DNA from: Acidimicrobiaceae bacterium
GTDB lineage: Bacteria; Actinomycetota; Acidimicrobiia; Acidimicrobiales; Bog-793
NCBI GenBank assembly: GCA_003136185.1
Contig: PLDN01000089.1
Coordinates: 26,038-63,758, forward strand
Direction: 5' to 3'
Length of the DNA: 37,721 bases
Shown: positions 6,916 to 15,131 of the stretch, in pieces
How positions within the stretch are numbered: position 1 is the stretch's first letter
How the letters are laid out: each line of letters begins with the position of its first letter
Position numbers and translations under genes: made by a program
The notes under the pieces: model-generated
Database searches by the model: none
Seen by the model: only the letters and a program-made list of their open reading frames with translations
What the model was told of the DNA's origin: nothing

Positions 6916-7797
6916 ATGGCAGAGAGATTCGAACACATCGGCGTCATCGGATCGGGCCTCATGGGCTCCGGCATCACGGAGGTCTGCGCCCGCGCAGGCC
7001 TGGACGTCACGGTCGTTGAGGTGGACGCTTCAGCAGCAGAAATGGGGAGAGCCCGTATCGAAGGCTCACTCGCGACGGCTGTGAGGCGCGGCAAGCTCTC
7101 CGAGGAGGACTCCGAGCGGGCGCTCACGCAGATCCGCTACGAGACCGACCTTGGCACCCTGGCGGACCGCGAGCTCGTCATCGAGGCGATCACAGAGGAC
7201 GAGCAGGCCAAGATCGCGACGTTCCGGGCGCTCGATCGGATCGTCGAGTCCGAGAACGCCATCCTCGCGTCCAACACTTCGTCCATCCCGATCATGAAGC
7301 TGGCGACCGTGACGAACCGTCCTGAACAGGTCATCGGCCTTCACTTCTTCAATCCGGTGCCGGTCCTTCGACTGGTCGAGCTGGTCACGTCGCTCCTGAC
7401 GAGCGACGTGACGATCGACCGCGCCACCCTGCTGGCTACCGAGACGCTCGACAAGCGCGTGATCCGATCGCAAGACCGAGCCGGCTTCATCGTGAACGCC
7501 CTTTTGATCCCATACCTGCTCTCGTCGGTGCGGATGCTGGAATCCGGCTTTGCCACGAGGGACGACATCGACGCCGGCATGACCGAGGGATGTGCACACC
7601 CGATGGGGCCGTTGACTCTCTCGGACCTGATCGGACTCGACACCATGAAGGCAGTTGCGGAATCCCTCTACGAGGAATTCAAGGAACCGCTCTACGCACC
7701 TCCTCCGTTGCTTCTAAGGATGGTCGAGGCAGGTCTGCTCGGGCGCAAGTCAGGGCGGGGCTTTTACGAGTACAGCCCGAAGGCGCCCGCAAGGTGA
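6916..7797 (+). CDS. 3-hydroxybutyryl-CoA dehydrogenase
   Basis: A 293-residue NAD(P)-dependent 3-hydroxyacyl-CoA dehydrogenase of the short monofunctional type (FadB2/PaaH/Hbd-like) that interconverts 3-hydroxyacyl-CoA and 3-oxoacyl-CoA. The Rossmann fold shows IGSGLMGSGI (residues 11-20) and an acidic end of strand two (VVEVD), then LVIEAITEDEQAK. Catalytic residues are present: Ser119 and Asn120 in ASNTSS, His143 in GLHFFNPVPV, Glu155 in RLVELV and Asn194 in FIVNALLIP. The C-terminal domain has MGPLTLSDLIGLDT and the family ending GRKSGRGFYEY. The length is normal. The gene is probably transcribed alone from the leaderless-type promoter, and together with the two acyl-CoA dehydrogenases of this window points to fatty-acid or butyryl-CoA turnover. 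Confidence 0.92.
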   Translation: MAERFEHIGVIGSGLMGSGITEVCARAGLDVTVVEVDASAAEMGRARIEGSLATAVRRGKLSEEDSERALTQIRYETDLGTLADRELVIEAITEDEQAKIATFRALDRIVESENAILASNTSSIPIMKLATVTNRPEQVIGLHFFNPVPVLRLVELVTSLLTSDVTIDRATLLATETLDKRVIRSQDRAGFIVNALLIPYLLSSVRMLESGFATRDDIDAGMTEGCAHPMGPLTLSDLIGLDTMKAVAESLYEEFKEPLYAPPPLLLRMVEAGLLGRKSGRGFYEYSPKAPAR

Positions 7798-7830
7798 GCG
7801 CGGTCCTCGGACTCATCAGTCCCTGATGGC

Positions 7831-8298
7831 TTAGGAGACCATCCCGGGAGACGCGTAGGACATCACCCGATTTGCCCGCAGCCGAACCCAACCTTCGATC
7901 CAGTCGCCGTCCATCTGCTCACGAAGATCGCTCGGCGCGCTGTCGCAGTCGACAACGTCGGCTGTTCCCTCGATGATCACGGCCACGTGGCGGTCATGGT
8001 CTCCCTCGGCCACGACGAGACTCACCTTCGGGTTCGCCCGGATGTTGCGCTCGCGGGCCGACCCCTTGCCAATCGGCATCCAGAGCGCCGCGCCGCGGCG
8101 GACGTAGGAGGTGGGCACCGAGTGGGGCCTACCGTCAGGGCGAGTCGACCCGACGACGGCGAAGGCGCGCTGATCCAAGTAGCGATTGAGCTGTTCGGGT
8201 GAGAGCCGACTCTCGGGCGGGTACGAGGCAGCGGTGTACGAAGCGGCTTTTGCGAACGTGGCCTCTTGGATCGCTCCGAGACTGCCGGCGTCCGTCAC
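7831..8298 (-). CDS. PPOX-class split-barrel flavin/F420-binding protein
   Basis: A 155-residue protein of the pyridoxamine 5'-phosphate oxidase-like split barrel, in the branch that in actinobacteria often binds F420 or FMN. Visible marks are LNRYLDQRAFAVVGSTRPDG, RPHSVPTSYVRRGAALWMPI, GSARERNIRANPKVSLVVAE (the typical Arg/Asn helix) and AVIIEGTADVV. The frame is open further upstream, but GTG 8298 overlaps the stop of the P450 gene by 4 nt (GTGA), which marks the start and shows coupling. It may reduce or oxidise the P450's substrate or product; that link rests on gene order alone. Its 3' end converges with the 3-hydroxyacyl-CoA dehydrogenase with 33 nt between. Confidence 0.82.
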   Translation of the reverse strand: MTDAGSLGAIQEATFAKAASYTAASYPPESRLSPEQLNRYLDQRAFAVVGSTRPDGRPHSVPTSYVRRGAALWMPIGKGSARERNIRANPKVSLVVAEGDHDRHVAVIIEGTADVVDCDSAPSDLREQMDGDWIEGWVRLRANRVMSYASPGMVS

Positions 8299-9602
8299 TC
8301 CGAGAAGACGACCGGCAATGCTGCGAGACCGCGCAGCGTGATGCGGTTCTTCCATTCCGGCGAGTCGTCCGCAAGCTCGATGGAGGAGAAACGATCGAGC
8401 AACCTCTCGAACACGACCTGCCCCTCTGTGCGCGCGAGTGCAGCCCCGAGGCAGAAGTGGATCCCACTCGCGAAGCTCATCGGCGGTCCCTCGTTGCGTC
8501 GCAAATCGAGTTGCTCGGGGTTGGTGAAATGCTCGGGGTCGCGATTCGCTGCGCCGAGAACCGTGACGACCTCGTGGCCCTCAGCCACGGTCACGCCACC
8601 GATATCGACGTCCTCAAAAGGTTGGCGTCCGTCGAACTGCACCGGGCTGTCCCAGCGGAGCAGCTCCTCGATCGCCGCGCGGATGACAGCGCTCCGGTCG
8701 CCGCTCCCGAGATCGCTCCGGAGCTGAGAAAGCTCGTCGGGATGGGTCAACAAGGCGTACAGGCCGTTGCCGATGAGGTTGGTGGTGGTCTCGAAGCCCG
8801 CTCCGAACAACAGGATCACTATCGAGATGAGCTCGCCCTCGTTCAGGCGGTCGGACCCCTCTTGCACGGCGATCAGCTGGCTGAGCAGGTCATCCTGCGG
8901 GCGCGCCCGGCGCTCAGCCACGAGAGCTTGGAAGTACTCCTCGAGTTCGAGCTGGGCGAGAAGAGCGGCTTCGAGCTCATCGTCGGGCACGATCGGTTCG
9001 AGCAAGGCGGTCGCCTGACTCACGACGTTGCGAAAACGCGGCCAGTCTTCTTCGGGTACCCCGATCATGTGGCTGATCACGTTGGCAGGCAGCGGGAAGG
9101 CGAGCGCACTCATCACGTCAGTCACTTCGCCGGGGTTCACCTGGTCGAGCAGGCCGTCGACGAGCGCGACGATCTCGGGACGGAGACGCTCCACCGTCCG
9201 CGGCGTGAATGCCTTCGAGACGAGCGAGCGCAATCGGGTGTGGTCGGGCGGGTTCATGAACAAGAGCGAGCGACGATCCGAGAGGAGCGCCTCGATACGG
9301 GGAAAGATCTCGAGGTGACCGAAACGAGCCTGCGCGATGTCCGCCCGCGTGCCTTCGGCCTTGCCGAAGCGCGGGTCGCGCAACACGAATTGGCACTCCT
9401 CGTAGCGGGTGCAAATCACGAGACCCATACCGCTCGCGTAGACAGGTGCGGCCTCACGCAAAGCCTTGTAGCGGGTGTACGGATCGCGACGCCCCTCTGG
9501 TGTCCCGATCACCTCCGCGAACAGCGCGTCGATCGCAGGATCGGCAGCGGGCCAGCCCGCCGGGCCCGAAGGCGCCCCAACCAGTGATGAAGTGTCAGCC
9601 AT
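8295..9602 (-). CDS. Cytochrome P450
   Basis: A 435-residue soluble bacterial P450, without membrane anchor, that inserts one oxygen atom into an organic substrate using electrons from a redox partner. Key motifs: LLFMNPPDHTRLRSLVSKAF (helix C region with HTRLR), the I helix FGAGFETTTN (about 266-275) with Glu-Thr in place of Asp-Thr, ExxR as EELLR (E313, R316), and the haem loop FASGIHFCLGAALAR with ligand Cys384. ATG 9602 is used as start; a TAGCCT -10 box sits 9 nt before it on the minus strand, so the leader is very short. The gene is divergent from a ferredoxin-reductase-like flavoprotein across 73 nt and coupled to the PPOX gene. The substrate is not readable; such CYPs act on steroids, terpenes or fatty acids. 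Confidence 0.92.
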   Translation of the reverse strand: MADTSSLVGAPSGPAGWPAADPAIDALFAEVIGTPEGRRDPYTRYKALREAAPVYASGMGLVICTRYEECQFVLRDPRFGKAEGTRADIAQARFGHLEIFPRIEALLSDRRSLLFMNPPDHTRLRSLVSKAFTPRTVERLRPEIVALVDGLLDQVNPGEVTDVMSALAFPLPANVISHMIGVPEEDWPRFRNVVSQATALLEPIVPDDELEAALLAQLELEEYFQALVAERRARPQDDLLSQLIAVQEGSDRLNEGELISIVILLFGAGFETTTNLIGNGLYALLTHPDELSQLRSDLGSGDRSAVIRAAIEELLRWDSPVQFDGRQPFEDVDIGGVTVAEGHEVVTVLGAANRDPEHFTNPEQLDLRRNEGPPMSFASGIHFCLGAALARTEGQVVFERLLDRFSSIELADDSPEWKNRITLRGLAALPVVFSE

Positions 9603-9611
9603 TGCGACTGG

Positions 9612-9617
9612 AGGCTA
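9612..9617 (-). promoter_or_regulatory. -10 element for P450 transcript
   Basis: On the minus strand TAGCCT is followed by 9 nt and then the P450 ATG at 9602. The leader would be about 2-4 nt, so the transcript is nearly leaderless. The box overlaps one arm of the inverted repeat at 9616-9642. Confidence 0.45.
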
Positions 9618-9642
9618 CCTTTCAGAGGAGCGAGAAAAGGTA
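9616..9642. promoter_or_regulatory. Inverted repeat in P450/reductase divergent promoter region
   Basis: TACCTTT at 9616-9622 and AAAGGTA at 9636-9642 are perfect 7-bp inverted arms with 13 nt between. The repeat lies in the 73-nt gap between the divergent P450 and flavoprotein genes and overlaps the P450 -10 box, where a repressor could control both. No regulator gene is next to it. Confidence 0.35.
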
Positions 9643-9675
9643 CGGGCTCGATCTGAGGCGAAAGGCGTACGGCTG

Positions 9676-10878
9676 ATGGAGCGGGTAGTGGTCGTCGGCG
9701 CAGGTCTGGCGGGCCTTCGTACATGTGAGGGACTTCGGGCCCGCGACTACGCAGGAGAGATAGTCCTGCTCGGCGACGAGAGCCACCTGCCGTACGATCG
9801 CCCACCGTTGTCGAAGCAGTTCCTTGCCGGTGAGTGGCCGCTCGACAAGGTCTGGCTCCGCCAGAACGACCAACTCGAGGCGCTCGCGCTGGATCGCCGG
9901 CAAGGCCCAGACAATCGTGCGATGAGTCTCGATGTCGAGGCACGGTCGGTGACCCTTGCGTCGGGCGAGCACCTCAGCTTCGACGGGCTTGTTATCGCGA
10001 CCGGTGCCAGCGCGCGAACCCTGCCGAGTCTCGAGGCTCAGCCCGGCGTCCACTTGTTGCGCACGATCGACGACGCCGTGGCCCTCCGAACCGTCCTGAC
10101 CACGCCCGGCGCGCGCCTTCTCGTGATCGGCGGAGGTTTCATCGGCATGGAGGTTGCTGCAACTGCCCGCAAGTTGGGAGCTGACGTGACCGTCGTCGAG
10201 CCGCTCGAGTTCCCGCTCGCCCGGGTGCTCGGGCCTTTGGTCGGGCAGGCCTGTCTCCGTCTCCACCTTGACCACGGGGTCCGTGTACTTCTCGGCTCAG
10301 AGATCGACTCCGTCTCGCGCGCCGTGCCAGGCGGGGCGATGGCGGCGGTCCTTACTGACGGTTCGGCCATCGATGCCGACGCGGTACTGGTAGGCATAGG
10401 CGCCGTCCCCAATGTCGGCTGGCTCGAGGGATCAGGCCTCGAGTTCAGTCCAAGGGGCGTGCCGTGCGACGAGACGTTGCAGGTGGCGCCCGGCATCGTC
10501 GTTGCCGGCGACCTCGCGCTGTGGCCGTTCGGCCCTGGGAGAGACGCGGTCCGCCTCGAACATCGAACGAACGCGGCCGAGCAAGGAGATCACGCAGCCG
10601 GCACGCTTCTCGGCTCGAGAGAGCCCTTCGTGACTGTGCCGTACGTCTGGTCCGACCAGTACGACGTGAAGATCCAGGTGCTCGGTATCCCGGATCCGGC
10701 CGACGAGGTCGTGGTGGTCGATGGTCGGGAGGAGGATGGGCGTTTTGTCGCCGCGTTCGGGCGCGGGGGTCTGTTGAGCGCAGTCGTCGGTATCTCGATG
10801 CCTCGTTCCCTGATGCGTTTCCGACCGATGCTGGCGTCGGCGACCCCGTACACCGAAGCGCTCGCGCTGCTCGGTTGA
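9676..10878 (+). CDS. FAD-dependent ferredoxin/NAD(P)H reductase
   Basis: A 400-residue pyridine-nucleotide-disulphide-type reductase of the putidaredoxin/rhodocoxin reductase class, carrying electrons from NAD(P)H through FAD to a ferredoxin. It shows the FAD dinucleotide fold VVVGAGLAGLRTCE (from residue 4), the LPYDRPPLSKQFL loop typical of this class, the VIATGASAR strand (107-115), the NAD-binding fold VIGGGFIGMEVA (from residue 150), the GIGAVPNVGWLEGSGL segment, VVAGDLALWPF that contacts flavin, and a C-terminal reductase domain with WSDQYDVKIQVLG. ATG 9676 is chosen since it begins just before the first dinucleotide fold. Divergent placement from the P450 suggests that it reduces a ferredoxin for that enzyme; no ferredoxin gene lies in the window. 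Confidence 0.9.
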   Translation: MERVVVVGAGLAGLRTCEGLRARDYAGEIVLLGDESHLPYDRPPLSKQFLAGEWPLDKVWLRQNDQLEALALDRRQGPDNRAMSLDVEARSVTLASGEHLSFDGLVIATGASARTLPSLEAQPGVHLLRTIDDAVALRTVLTTPGARLLVIGGGFIGMEVAATARKLGADVTVVEPLEFPLARVLGPLVGQACLRLHLDHGVRVLLGSEIDSVSRAVPGGAMAAVLTDGSAIDADAVLVGIGAVPNVGWLEGSGLEFSPRGVPCDETLQVAPGIVVAGDLALWPFGPGRDAVRLEHRTNAAEQGDHAAGTLLGSREPFVTVPYVWSDQYDVKIQVLGIPDPADEVVVVDGREEDGRFVAAFGRGGLLSAVVGISMPRSLMRFRPMLASATPYTEALALLG

Positions 10879-10886
10879 GTGACTCG

Positions 10887-13022
10887 TCAGGTGGCCGCTC
10901 GCGCCGAGGGTCGCCATCGACCGAGCCGGTGACCGAGCCGGTGCCCGAGCCGGTCGAGGGCTCCCGTCACCGCCGCGATCTCGTCCGCCGCGACCCCGGC
11001 AGGCGCGACGCCGCGTTCTCGAGGGGCGCCGCCCGGCGAGTAGGCGCTCGCCTCGAGGATGGCAGCTGCGTGCCCGAGCCCGAGTGCCGGCAACGCCTGA
11101 TCGAGTCGCGCGGCATACTCGGCCAGAGTCTCGGCAGGGAGGCGGCCGATGCCGGCTCGAGAGCCCAAGCGCTCGAGGCGGAGCGCCATCTGGCCAGCCC
11201 AGGTCGTCGGCCGGCGCCGCCTACGGCGTTCCCACGAGAGGTACCCGTAACCCGCCACGCCCGCCCCGCCCAATGCTCCGATAGGCAGCCAGGGAAGGTC
11301 GGCGACGCGGGACCACACGTCGTGCAGGATGACCGAGCCGGGATTCTCCGCAGCGAGAGGGACCAACGCCGTCGGGTCGAAGTTCTGCCAGCCGTAGCTC
11401 GGGAAATACACCTGCACCCAGGCGTGAGCGTCCTTTGCCTGGATGTCGTAGAGGTCCGACAGCGGATCGAAGGGTCCTGGGACGTAGCCGATCGCCTCGC
11501 GCGCCGGGATCCCGAGTGTGCGAAGCATGACAGCGAGCGCCGTCGAGATCTGTTCGCAGTAGCCCTTCCGATTGCCGAACAGGAATGCGTTCACGGCGTC
11601 CTCGCCGGGGGCAAGCGGCGGTATCGAGGTCGAGTACTCGGTGTTTGCACCGATCCAGGCCTCGAGAGCGCTCACCTTTGCTTCAGTGGTCGTCGCATGA
11701 CCGGTACTGACGATCTTCCGCGCAAGGGCGGCCGCTCGCGGGTACCCGTACGGCAGCTCGAGAGCGGCTTGTATGGAGGGAAGAGCCTTCTGTTGACTGG
11801 TTAGCGAAGTCCGGTCGGTGGCGAGCACGGCCGGGCTCACCTCGTCGTCACCGGAGATAACTGTGTAGACGGTCCCGGGGGTCATCGCGACCGTCGAGCG
11901 GATCGAGCCGTCGTTCCCGACGATCAGCGAATGCGCCGGGAAGTAAACCTCCGCCGGTTCTGTCGTCGCGAACAACAGGTTCGGCAGGGGTTGCTCGATA
12001 TAGAACGTTTGGATATTGCTCGTAACCTGCTGCCCGCCGAAGGACTGGTCCGGTATCTGGAACGGGGAGCCGCCGGCGAGCGTCGTCGCGCCGAGGTCGT
12101 GCTTCGACTGCAGCCAGCTCTGGCCGTTCCAGGTGTCGTAGGTCATCCCGAGGAAGTAGCCGGGGCGGTCGGCGCGGACTCGCATGATCACCTCGTTGCC
12201 GAGCGAACCCCGGTCCGCGATGTCGAGCGGGCCGTTGAAGCCGACGTATCCGCCCACGCCAATCTGGCCGCCAGGCTTTCCGGGTTGCGCCGGCTCGGTC
12301 GGGTGTGTGCCCGTGCCATTCACGAGCCCCGATCCCGCGAGCGGCAGATAGGAGGTAAGCGACGCCGGCAGCGTGATGCTCTGGTTGGCGTGTGGCTGCG
12401 GCAACACGACGAGGAGGGCGAGCGCCACGGCTACGACGGCGGCGAGCGAGGCGGCGAGAACTCCGACGGGAACCGGACGCGTGTCGCCCGTCATCGACCT
12501 CCACGAGCACGCGAGGCCGACGAGCGTCGACAGGAGCCAGATAGCCACGAAGACCAGGAAACTCGACGAGACCGCCTGAGCTCCGGCGATGGTCACGAGC
12601 GCGGCAGCCGCTGCGAGCGAGAAGAGAAGGTCGCGGCGTGCAGGAACGTCGAACGCGTGGATCACCTGGACCCAAGTGAACAGACCGGCGAGCGGGACTT
12701 CGATCGACGCCAGCTCTCCGGTGTGTGCCGCTCGCAAGATCTCCGCGACGAATTCGGCGAATACGGCGATGACCGAGATCGCGAGAACGAGCTTGAGCCA
12801 CTGCCAAGGCCGGGTGCGCGTCGCGTAAGAGAAGACCATCCCGATCGCTACTGCCATGAACGCCCATATCGCGATCGGGGCGGAGAGCTCACCGACAGAT
12901 TCGCACGCGATGATCCCTGTCCCGACCGAGATCATCGTCACGACTCGGAAAAGCACCGAGTCGTCTGGCGGGGGAGGGGCGTTCGCGCGCCTCACCCGCT
13001 CGACGAGCGAGACGCTTGTCAC
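10887..13022 (-). CDS. TgpA-like membrane transglutaminase
   Basis: A 711-residue protein with five to seven N-terminal membrane helices, an extracytoplasmic transglutaminase domain, a further membrane helix and a C-terminal cytoplasmic tail (DUF4129-like region). The catalytic triad is visible: Cys489 in GYCEQIS, His533 in KDAHAWVQVYF, Asp549 in QNFDPTAL. The segment LRTLGIPAREAIGYVPG is also typical. The start is GTG 13022, overlapping the DUF58 stop as GTGA. It is the last gene of the MoxR-DUF58-TgpA operon common in actinobacteria, thought to fold or crosslink surface proteins. The C-terminus has a short repeat (RLGHRLGHRLGRW). The stop is 8 nt from the convergent flavoprotein gene, leaving no room for a terminator hairpin. 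Confidence 0.88.
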   Translation of the reverse strand: MTSVSLVERVRRANAPPPPDDSVLFRVVTMISVGTGIIACESVGELSAPIAIWAFMAVAIGMVFSYATRTRPWQWLKLVLAISVIAVFAEFVAEILRAAHTGELASIEVPLAGLFTWVQVIHAFDVPARRDLLFSLAAAAALVTIAGAQAVSSSFLVFVAIWLLSTLVGLACSWRSMTGDTRPVPVGVLAASLAAVVAVALALLVVLPQPHANQSITLPASLTSYLPLAGSGLVNGTGTHPTEPAQPGKPGGQIGVGGYVGFNGPLDIADRGSLGNEVIMRVRADRPGYFLGMTYDTWNGQSWLQSKHDLGATTLAGGSPFQIPDQSFGGQQVTSNIQTFYIEQPLPNLLFATTEPAEVYFPAHSLIVGNDGSIRSTVAMTPGTVYTVISGDDEVSPAVLATDRTSLTSQQKALPSIQAALELPYGYPRAAALARKIVSTGHATTTEAKVSALEAWIGANTEYSTSIPPLAPGEDAVNAFLFGNRKGYCEQISTALAVMLRTLGIPAREAIGYVPGPFDPLSDLYDIQAKDAHAWVQVYFPSYGWQNFDPTALVPLAAENPGSVILHDVWSRVADLPWLPIGALGGAGVAGYGYLSWERRRRRRPTTWAGQMALRLERLGSRAGIGRLPAETLAEYAARLDQALPALGLGHAAAILEASAYSPGGAPRERGVAPAGVAADEIAAVTGALDRLGHRLGHRLGRWRPSARAAT

Positions 13023-13969
13023 GGAGTCCACCGAGGTGCGCGGGCGGGCGGGCCAAGATCGGCCCATGGGTTGCGACCGGCCTTTGCCAGTCGGCGACCG
13101 GCCGAGCGCTCATCAGCCACGACCGCGGCTATCTGGTCGCCTGCCTCGGTCGTCTCTAGGACGACCTGCCGTCGGTGTTCGAGGAGCGCCGCGACGGTGC
13201 TCCGCACCTGAGAAGCCTCGAGCTCGGCGAGATCCGCGTCCTCAGGCAGGACAGCGACCACTCGGACGGGCCGATCCGGGTGGATCTCCGACTCGCGCAC
13301 CATCAGCGAGCCCGTATGGGCAGTAGAAGGCCAGTGAACCTGCCGCGGGCTGTCGCCGACATGGTACGGACGAGCGCCGCGGAGCTCACCTTTGTCAGCC
13401 AGCTTGGACTGCCCGCGCCCGGTCTCGCCCATCTCGCTTAAGAGGAACGATCCTTGAGCCTCGCCTCGCGCCGGTGCGATCATGACCAGTCGCGGGAGCT
13501 CCAACCGGCGCCGGGTCGACCACCAGAGAAGGCCGAGCGGGGCGGCACTCGCGACGCGGACATTGATGGCCCCGAGGACCCCGCGCTGCTCTGGCTGCAG
13601 CGTGAGCTTCGTTGGTTGGCCGGCTCTCAGCAGCACTGGCGGGCCCTTCGGGCGGATGGGCGAGCAGCGGCAGGATCTCGTTGCCTTGATGCTCACCTCG
13701 AGCGGTTGCCCGCTCGTCGCGTCGCTCGGCGACCCGACGACTTCGACGGTGACCCTGCGAACGGCCCAGCGCGGAGAGAGAAGCCCGACGAGCATGATGC
13801 CACCGGCGAGCGCCGCCAGTGCCTGGACCCACCCCGAGCCGCTCGCGTGGGCGACGGCGGCCCAGACGGCGAGGAGAATGATTGCTCCGCTCACTGTCCC
13901 GAAGGCACGGTCAGGACGTGCCCGCCCCCATCGCCTAGATGCTCGGGAGCTCCGCCTGGAGCGGTTCAC
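13019..13969 (-). CDS. DUF58 domain protein
   Basis: A 316-residue protein with two adjacent N-terminal membrane segments (AIILLAVWAAVAHA and ALAALAGGIMLVGLL) and the DUF58 domain, best seen in GELRGARPYHVGDSPRQVHW followed by PSTAHTGSLMVRESE, matching the family pattern RxYxxGDxxRxIHW. DUF58 resembles a von Willebrand A fold and is believed to work with MoxR AAA+ ATPases. The start GTG 13969 overlaps the MoxR stop by 4 nt and its stop overlaps the TgpA start by 4 nt, so all three genes are translationally coupled. The 30-residue basic N-terminus is cytoplasmic. Confidence 0.88.
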   Translation of the reverse strand: MNRSRRSSRASRRWGRARPDRAFGTVSGAIILLAVWAAVAHASGSGWVQALAALAGGIMLVGLLSPRWAVRRVTVEVVGSPSDATSGQPLEVSIKATRSCRCSPIRPKGPPVLLRAGQPTKLTLQPEQRGVLGAINVRVASAAPLGLLWWSTRRRLELPRLVMIAPARGEAQGSFLLSEMGETGRGQSKLADKGELRGARPYHVGDSPRQVHWPSTAHTGSLMVRESEIHPDRPVRVVAVLPEDADLAELEASQVRSTVAALLEHRRQVVLETTEAGDQIAAVVADERSAGRRLAKAGRNPWADLGPPARAPRWTP

Positions 13970-14970
13970 GGACGTGGGGAAGGAACGCTCTCGAGCAGTG
14001 CCCGCACGACAATCGCCCCAGAGTCGATCAAGCCCTGCGGTGCGTCCACCACGAGCCGGTGACCGAGTGCGGCTGCGGCTATGCGCTTCACGTCGCCCGG
14101 CGTGACATAACCGCGCCCTGACAGCGCAGCTTCGGCCCGGGCGGCCGCGAGCACCGCGATGGTCGCGCGAGGGCTCGCGCCGAGGCGGACCTCGGGCAGC
14201 GAGCGCGAGGCGCGAACGAGGGCGACGGCGTAGTCGGCGACGGCCTCATGCACGTGCAGGTTGGCAACCTCGGCCTGGGCCTCGGCAAGGGTTCGCGGCG
14301 AGCACACCGGCTCCAGCAGAGCGAGGTCCTGTTGCGCGCCCCGGTCGAGGGCGATAGCAGCTTCGGTCTTCGCGTCGGGATAGCCGAGGCGCGTGGCGAG
14401 GAGGAATCGGTCCATCTGGCTTTCGACAAGCGGGTAGGTGCCTGCTTGCTCCACCGGGTTCTGGGTCGCGAGCACGAGGTGAGGCTCTGGCAAGGGCCAT
14501 GACTGCCCATCCACGCTCACCTGCCGCTCCTCCATCGACTCGAGCAGAGCTGCCTGACTCCGAGGAGGGGTACGGTTCAGCTCGTCGAAGAGCACGACGT
14601 GGGCAAAGACGGGGCCGGGCCGGAATTCCCAGTCCCTCGTCGTCTCGTTGTAGACGCTCACCCCGGTGATGTCCGAGGGCAGCAGGTCAGGGTGTCCCTG
14701 GATGCGGGCGAGCGACGTTCCGAGGGAGGCGGCAATGGCCTTCGCGAGCATCGTCTTGCCGACTCCGGGCACGTCCTCGATCAGCAGGTGACCTCCGGCC
14801 AGCACCGCGGTAGCTGCCAGCCGGCAGGCCTCTTCGGTGCCGCGGACGACGGAAGAGAGATTCCTGACGAGCGCTTGGCCGATAGCTGTCGCACGGCCAG
14901 GCGCGGGCGGTGCGGCGACGCCAGAGCCCTGCGGCCGGTCCTCGGTCGTCAGCGCCTTCTCAGTCGTCAT
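13966..14970 (-). CDS. MoxR-family AAA+ ATPase
   Basis: A 334-residue AAA+ ATPase with Walker A at IEDVPGVGKTMLAKAIA (Lys72, Thr73), the AAA_3 region IQGHPDLLPSDITGVSVYNE, Walker B VVLFDELNRTPPRSQAALLE (Asp129, Glu130), sensor 1 in HLVLATQNPVEQAGTYPL and the sensor 2/lid region with LGASPRATIAVLAAARAEA. MoxR ATPases act as chaperones that insert cofactors or mature protein complexes, here presumably with the DUF58 and transglutaminase partners. ATG 14970 is the chosen start; a weak GGAG lies 12 nt upstream. A longer frame open toward 15276 runs antisense into the glpK end and is not credible. Confidence 0.92.
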   Translation of the reverse strand: MTTEKALTTEDRPQGSGVAAPPAPGRATAIGQALVRNLSSVVRGTEEACRLAATAVLAGGHLLIEDVPGVGKTMLAKAIAASLGTSLARIQGHPDLLPSDITGVSVYNETTRDWEFRPGPVFAHVVLFDELNRTPPRSQAALLESMEERQVSVDGQSWPLPEPHLVLATQNPVEQAGTYPLVESQMDRFLLATRLGYPDAKTEAAIALDRGAQQDLALLEPVCSPRTLAEAQAEVANLHVHEAVADYAVALVRASRSLPEVRLGASPRATIAVLAAARAEAALSGRGYVTPGDVKRIAAAALGHRLVVDAPQGLIDSGAIVVRALLESVPSPRP

Positions 14971-15131
14971 TGTGCGGGAGCTCCAATCGGCCCGGCGGGC
15001 GAGAGTGTCGACCTTGAGCGTATCGGCGCCTGAGCGAGGAACTTGAGCGCGAGTGCGTCCGGATGCCACTAAGTGTCCGACGATTAACATAGTAAGTGTC
15101 CGACGGTTAACATCGCCCGCCGCGTCCGGGC
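14971..15131 (-). promoter_or_regulatory. Upstream region of the moxR operon
   Basis: This 161-nt gap lies between the end of glpK and the start of moxR on the same strand. It holds a tandem repeat (15070-15113) and a TACGCT box on the minus strand near 15020 that would give a leader of about 40-50 nt. No gene is seen. The operon promoter probably lies here. Confidence 0.4.
15070..15113. repeat. Two tandem 21-bp repeats between glpK and moxR
   Basis: Two copies of a 21-bp unit lie at 15070-15090 and 15093-15113, a period of 23 bp, differing at one base (GATTAACAT versus GGTTAACAT after the shared AAGTGTCCGAC core). They are much more AT-rich than their surroundings. They could be operator sites for the moxR operon, or the multiple terminal repeats left by an IS21-type element; the second idea is from general memory of such ends and no transposase remains nearby. 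Confidence 0.7.

Noticed and set aside
8199-9587. Long plus-strand frame (462 codons) over the P450
   Set aside because: It is exactly antisense to a P450 with haem, ExxR and I-helix motifs and has no recognisable domain; long antisense frames are common in high-GC DNA.
10479-10960. Repeated GAGCCGGT units near 10916-10955
   Set aside because: They lie inside the 3' end of the transglutaminase gene and encode its RLGH repeats, so no separate element is needed.
11931-13211. Long plus-strand frame (426 codons) over the transglutaminase and DUF58 genes
   Set aside because: Crosses two well-supported, coupled genes in antisense and is dominated by Arg/Asp/Glu, typical of a shadow frame.
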